The notes beneath the pieces are model-generated. The model was not told the origin of the DNA and made no database searches. It saw only the letters and a program-made list of their open reading frames with translations. Positions 60,739 through 64,000 of a stretch of DNA of 64,000 nucleotides are shown one piece after another. The DNA lies in assembly GCF_001667505.1 (NCBI RefSeq), contig NZ_LZHZ01000066.1:1-64000 (forward strand), read 5' to 3'. The position numbers were made by a program, and so were the translations under genes. Source of the stretch: Mycobacterium sp. ACS1612. GTDB taxonomy: Bacteria; Actinomycetota; Actinomycetes; Mycobacteriales; Mycobacteriaceae. Positions within the stretch are counted from its first letter, which is position 1; each line of letters opens with the position of its first letter.

Positions 60739-61813
60739 CTCGCCGGACGAAGCAGCGTTCCGCGACAGGCTGCGTGGCTGGCTGGCGGACCAGAAGGGCA
60801 AGTTTCCGACCTCGGGTGACGAGTACTGGGCCAAGCAGGGCGACTGGCATCGCTCGCTGTACGAGGCCGGGTTCTTCGGCACGTCGTGGCCGAAAGAATA
60901 TGGCGGCCAGGACTTGCCGCCGGTCTACGACGTGATCGTCGACGAAGAGATCGCGAAAGCCGGCGCACCCGCCCGCCCGAGCCTGGGCTACCTTGTCGTC
61001 GGCCTCGGTCATCACGGCAGCAAGGAACTGCAGGACAGGTTCCTGCCCGGCATGATCAACGGTTCGGAGCGGTGGTGCCAGGGCTTCAGCGAGCCGGGGG
61101 CGGGGTCGGACCTGGCGTCGTTGACCACCGCTGCGACCCGCGAGGGTGACGAGTACGTCATCCACGGGCACAAGATCTGGACCAGTTACTCGGATGTGGC
61201 CCATTGGTGTCTGCTGCTGGCCCGCACTGACAAGGACGCGCCCAAACACCGGGGCATCTCGGCGTTCATCATCTCGATGCACCAACCGGGCGTCGAGCAG
61301 CGGCCGCTGAAGATGATCAGCGGTGTGACCAACGAATTCGGGCAGGTGCTCTTCGACGGTGCGCGGGTGCCCGCCGAGAACATGGTGGGCGCACCCGGTG
61401 AGGGCTGGAAGCTGGCCATGACCGTGGTCAGCCACGAGCGTGAGCCGTCGACGCTGGGCTTCTCGGCGCGTTACGGAAAACTCGTGCGGCAGTTGGCCTC
61501 CCGTGTCGACGGCAACCCGCCGGAGGAATTGGCCTGGGCGTGGGTGCAGACGGAGATGCTGCGGTTGCATGTGCGCAGGAGGCTGTCCGAGCAACTCGAC
61601 GGCATCACGCACGGCCCGCAGGGCTCACTTGACAAGCTCTTGATGACGTGGGTTGAGCAGTCCGTCGGCCACGCCGCACTGAAGACGGTCGGCACCAGCG
61701 ACCCGGAGTTGTTCGGCGCGTACATGTACAGCCGCGCACAGAGCGTGATGGGCGGCACCAGTCAGATCCAGAAGAACATCATCGCATCGCGCATTCTCGG
61801 ATTGGGAGTGTGA
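60725..61813 (+). CDS. Acyl-CoA dehydrogenase, catalytic subunit
   Basis: A 362-aa full-length dehydrogenase from TTG 60725. FAD/substrate segments: CQGFSEPGAGSDLASLTTAA, HKIWTSYSDVAHWC, MSRAQSVMGGTSQIQKNIIA-type end (YSRAQSVMGGTSQ). Its overlap with the shorter dehydrogenase gene suggests that they form one enzyme. It introduces an alpha-beta double bond into the acyl-CoA supplied by the ligase. The stop is at the second copy of the 20-bp repeat. Confidence 0.88.
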   Translation: MDFRDSPDEAAFRDRLRGWLADQKGKFPTSGDEYWAKQGDWHRSLYEAGFFGTSWPKEYGGQDLPPVYDVIVDEEIAKAGAPARPSLGYLVVGLGHHGSKELQDRFLPGMINGSERWCQGFSEPGAGSDLASLTTAATREGDEYVIHGHKIWTSYSDVAHWCLLLARTDKDAPKHRGISAFIISMHQPGVEQRPLKMISGVTNEFGQVLFDGARVPAENMVGAPGEGWKLAMTVVSHEREPSTLGFSARYGKLVRQLASRVDGNPPEELAWAWVQTEMLRLHVRRRLSEQLDGITHGPQGSLDKLLMTWVEQSVGHAALKTVGTSDPELFGAYMYSRAQSVMGGTSQIQKNIIASRILGLGV

Positions 61814-61831
61814 TGAGCGCTCGCGCGAAGA
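61812..61831 (+). repeat. 20-bp intercistronic repeat, copy 2
   Basis: GATGAGCGCTCGCGCGAAGA overlaps the end of the acyl-CoA dehydrogenase gene and precedes the hydratase start by 14 nt. One mismatch separates it from copy 1 (57050-57069), and the following sequence is again GAGAG-rich. Confidence 0.8.
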
Positions 61832-61845
61832 AGGGAGAGCCCCGA

Positions 61846-62613
61846 ATGTATGACATGCCAGAGGAAATCGACGTCACTGCCGACGGCGCACTGCGCATCA
61901 TCACACTGAACCGACCCGATGCGCTCAACGCCGTCAACGACGCTCTGCACGTCGGTTTGGCTAAGCTCTGGGACGCCCTCAACGAGGACGCCGACGCGCG
62001 GGCGGCGGTCATCACCGGCGCGGGCCGGGCGTTCTCAGCGGGTGGCGACTTCAACTATCTCAACGAGCTTCGCAACGACGAAGCGTTGCGTCAGAAGACG
62101 ATCAAACACGGCAGAGACATCGTCATCGGCATGGTGCGGTGCCGCATCCCGGTGATCGCCGCGGTGAACGGCCCAGCCGTCGGACTCGGCTGCAGCCTGG
62201 CGGCGCTGTCCGACGTCGTCTACATCGCCGAGACCGCGCACTTCGCCGACCCGCATGTGCAGATCGGTCTGGTGGCCGCTGACGGTGGCCCGCTGGTGTG
62301 GGGCTCGCAGATCAGCCTGCTGCAGGCCAAGGAATTCGCGTTGACCGGCGTGCGGATCAAGGCACAACGGGCCGTCGAGCTGGGGCTGGCCAACCATGTG
62401 GTCGAGGATCCGTTGGCCGAGGCGATCGCGTGCGCCAAGAAGTTGCTCGAGTTGCCGCAGCAGGCGGTGGAAGCCACCAAGCGGCTGATGAATCTGCAGT
62501 TGGAGAAGTCGGTGATGGCGTCGCTGGACTACGCCAACCTCTCGGAATATGTGTCGTTCGGCACGGCTGATTTCAACAAGATCGTCGACGGCCTGATCGC
62601 GAAGGGCAAGTAG
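61846..62613 (+). CDS. Enoyl-CoA hydratase/isomerase family protein
   Basis: A 255-aa crotonase: ITLNRPDALNAVND, the oxyanion segment GAGRAFSAGGDFNYL and NGPAVGLGCSLAALSDVVYIAE, where Glu in the hydratase position is replaced (LVAADGGPLVWG keeps an Asp). It hydrates the enoyl-CoA produced by the dehydrogenases or isomerises it. The ATG at 61846 (MYDMPEEIDV) follows GGGAGAG; an in-frame ATG at the repeat (61813) would add a short Lys-rich leader. Confidence 0.86.
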   Translation: MYDMPEEIDVTADGALRIITLNRPDALNAVNDALHVGLAKLWDALNEDADARAAVITGAGRAFSAGGDFNYLNELRNDEALRQKTIKHGRDIVIGMVRCRIPVIAAVNGPAVGLGCSLAALSDVVYIAETAHFADPHVQIGLVAADGGPLVWGSQISLLQAKEFALTGVRIKAQRAVELGLANHVVEDPLAEAIACAKKLLELPQQAVEATKRLMNLQLEKSVMASLDYANLSEYVSFGTADFNKIVDGLIAKGK

Positions 62614-62630
62614 GCGCCCTCTCCTCGCGC

Positions 62631-63467
62631 CTAGGTGGCGGCGCTCCGCGTGGCGCGCTCCTTCATCGAGGCGATGACTCCGCCGTCGTTGAGGATGTCG
62701 GTGCCGGTGAGATAGCCGGCTTTGTCGCCGGCGCAGAAGGCCAGCAGTTCGGCCATCTCCTCCGCGGTGCCCCACCGTGGGACCGCGGCGTCGGCGATCA
62801 TCGCACCCGCGCCGGCCTGCTCCTCGAGCCTGCCCATCTCGGTGTCGATGGACCCCGGCGACACCGAGACGATGCGCAGGCTGCGGCCGTTGAACCGTTC
62901 GGCCTGCGATGCGCTGTACCACCGGACGAAGCTCTTGCTCACGGCGTAGGCGATCCCCGAACGCATCTCCTCGGGCACGACGCCGCAGGCCGAAATCATC
63001 TGGCCCATGAAGGCGGCCTCGTCCCGCAGGGCCAGCGAAAAATTGCCTGTCGGAATCATTTCCTCCGGCAGCATGTGGGCCGCCATCGACGCCACGTTGA
63101 CGATCGCAGCACCCGCGCCGGCAGACGCGAAGAACGCCTCGTTGACATTCACCGTGCCGACCGCGTTGGTCCGCATCATGTAGTCGGCGTCGCCCATGCT
63201 GGGGCTCACGCCCGCGGTGTGGATCACCGAGGCGATCGTGCCGATGCCGGACGCGGTCTCGAACAGATGGCCCACTGCCTGCCGGTCGGTGACGTCGCAG
63301 TTGACGATGATCGGCGAAATCCCAAGGCCGGTAAGCGTGGCGGCCGCATCGTCGAGCTTGTTCTGCCGGACGTCGCAAAGGATCACCGTGCGGGTTCGGC
63401 CGACTATCTTGGCCGTGGCCAGGCCCATTCCGCCTGCGCCACCGGTGATCACCGACACCTGATTCAT
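62631..63467 (-). CDS. SDR-family oxidoreductase
   Basis: A 278-aa short-chain dehydrogenase: VSVITGGAGGMGLATAKIVG cofactor site, CDVTD, VNVASMAAHM with catalytic Ser, YAVSKSFVRWY with Tyr-x3-Lys, and SPGSIDTEMG. It probably oxidises the hydroxyacyl-CoA formed by the convergent hydratase. The ATG at 63467 (MNQVSVITGG) is preferred to upstream in-frame starts. It follows the next SDR gene by 13 nt, so the two minus-strand SDRs form an operon. Confidence 0.87.
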   Translation of the reverse strand: MNQVSVITGGAGGMGLATAKIVGRTRTVILCDVRQNKLDDAAATLTGLGISPIIVNCDVTDRQAVGHLFETASGIGTIASVIHTAGVSPSMGDADYMMRTNAVGTVNVNEAFFASAGAGAAIVNVASMAAHMLPEEMIPTGNFSLALRDEAAFMGQMISACGVVPEEMRSGIAYAVSKSFVRWYSASQAERFNGRSLRIVSVSPGSIDTEMGRLEEQAGAGAMIADAAVPRWGTAEEMAELLAFCAGDKAGYLTGTDILNDGGVIASMKERATRSAAT

Positions 63468-63480
63468 TCGTGCGCCCTTC

Positions 63481-64000
63481 TCATGCGACGACTTCCTCCG
63501 ACCGCGCAACGGTACCGGTTATGCCGCCGGAATCCTGTTGCGCCAGCAGCAGAGCGGCATTCGCCATTGCCTCAGGTGGCTCGACCATCTCTGGCGGAAT
63601 CTGCATGCCACCGCTGCCTACCTGCCAGCCCTCCGTCAGCACGACGCGCGACGGGCTCAGGCAGTTCACCGCGATGTTGTCGGGCCGAAGGTCTGCGGCC
63701 AGACCGAGATACAACCGCTCGACGCCGGCCTTGGACACCCAGTAGGCGTTGGCGCCGTGCTCGATCATGCCGACTCCGGTTGTCGTGATCGCAATCAGCG
63801 ACCCGCCGCCGCGCGCCTTTACATGCGGGATCACGGCCCGCGTCACCAGGAACACCCCGGTCAGGTTCACGTTCATACACAGCTGCCAACGCTTCAGCGG
63901 TGTGGACTCGATCGGGCCGAGCCACAGCACGCCCGCGTTGGCGACCAGCACGTCGATGCCGCCGAACTCCAAAACTGTGTGCGCGACAGCGGCTTCGACG
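63481..64000 (-). CDS. SDR-family oxidoreductase, partial (runs off window end)
   Basis: The C-terminal 172 residues of a short-chain dehydrogenase: IDVLVANAGVLWLG, VNLTGVFLVTRAVIPH, ITTTGVGMIEHGANAYWVSKAGVERLY with the Tyr-x3-Lys pair, and NCLSPSRVVLTEG. The N-terminal cofactor motif lies beyond position 64000; an internal start at 63972 would cut it off and is not real. It lies directly upstream of another SDR gene on the same strand. Confidence 0.85.
   Translation of the reverse strand, partial: VEAAVAHTVLEFGGIDVLVANAGVLWLGPIESTPLKRWQLCMNVNLTGVFLVTRAVIPHVKARGGGSLIAITTTGVGMIEHGANAYWVSKAGVERLYLGLAADLRPDNIAVNCLSPSRVVLTEGWQVGSGGMQIPPEMVEPPEAMANAALLLAQQDSGGITGTVARSEEVVA

Overview
The window is chromosomal DNA of a fast-growing mycobacterium (Mycolicibacterium type). 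The base composition is GC-rich with GTG/TTG starts. It begins in the 3' end of a 5S rRNA followed directly by ogt and alkA, as in the Mycobacterium tuberculosis rrn-Rv1316c region. From there to about 37.2 kb the order follows Rv1316c-Rv1343c: ogt, alkA, a class III cyclase, nucS, a zinc-binding protein, methylmalonyl-CoA epimerase, fadA4, a YbbN-like thioredoxin, glgB, glgE, glgP, dinG, pncB, clpS, DUF2017, a DmpA-type peptidase, mec-cysO-cysM, rhomboid, murI, the Rv1339 phosphodiesterase, rphA, rdgB, DUF3817 and lprD. An MspA-type porin fits a fast grower.

The backbone is interrupted by accessory blocks. At 2.2-8.2 kb, between alkA and the cyclase, lie an Asp-nucleophile hydrolase, two tandem-duplicated lipoproteins, a stand-alone ModA, small secreted proteins, a lysine-methyltransferase-like protein and a PASTA-like protein. 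After glgP come a translationally coupled Vgb-like propeller, an MspA porin and a zinc metallopeptidase lipoprotein. A secreted Cys/Pro protein sits between rphA and rdgB, and an acyltransferase overlaps rdgB from the other strand.

From 37.2 kb synteny with M. tuberculosis ends. An inverted repeat and tRNA-Leu(UAG) are followed by an SRPBCC/TetR pair. Next is a four-gene operon (amidohydrolase, DUF59, Zn-alcohol dehydrogenase, ABM protein) divergent from a MimR/AcoR-like regulator. It looks like the accessory half of a propane-monooxygenase (mim/prm) locus without the monooxygenase genes, and the divergent region carries a perfect CRP-type site and a second perfect palindrome. Then come an AraC regulator with an in-frame 27-bp triplication divergent from another amidohydrolase, an HTH-Mop regulator preceded by two palindromes and followed by a second ModA without ModBC, a large flippase with a degenerate kinase-like domain, and a second membrane cyclase.

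The last 13 kb is an acyl-CoA catabolic region: SDR, acyl-CoA ligase and a small protein in one direction; a two-subunit B12-dependent acyl-CoA mutase, an F420/LLM oxidoreductase and a class III CoA-transferase in the other; then ferredoxin, acyl-CoA ligase, two acyl-CoA dehydrogenases, an enoyl-CoA hydratase and two SDRs. A shared operator-like motif (GAGAATRCCAWTNYC) at both divergent promoter regions suggests that these units form one regulon. The mutase keeps the Tyr and Arg that contact the carboxylate in methylmalonyl-CoA mutase but has Ala at the next active-site Tyr, so its substrate is an open question and this is the best candidate for an undescribed pathway.
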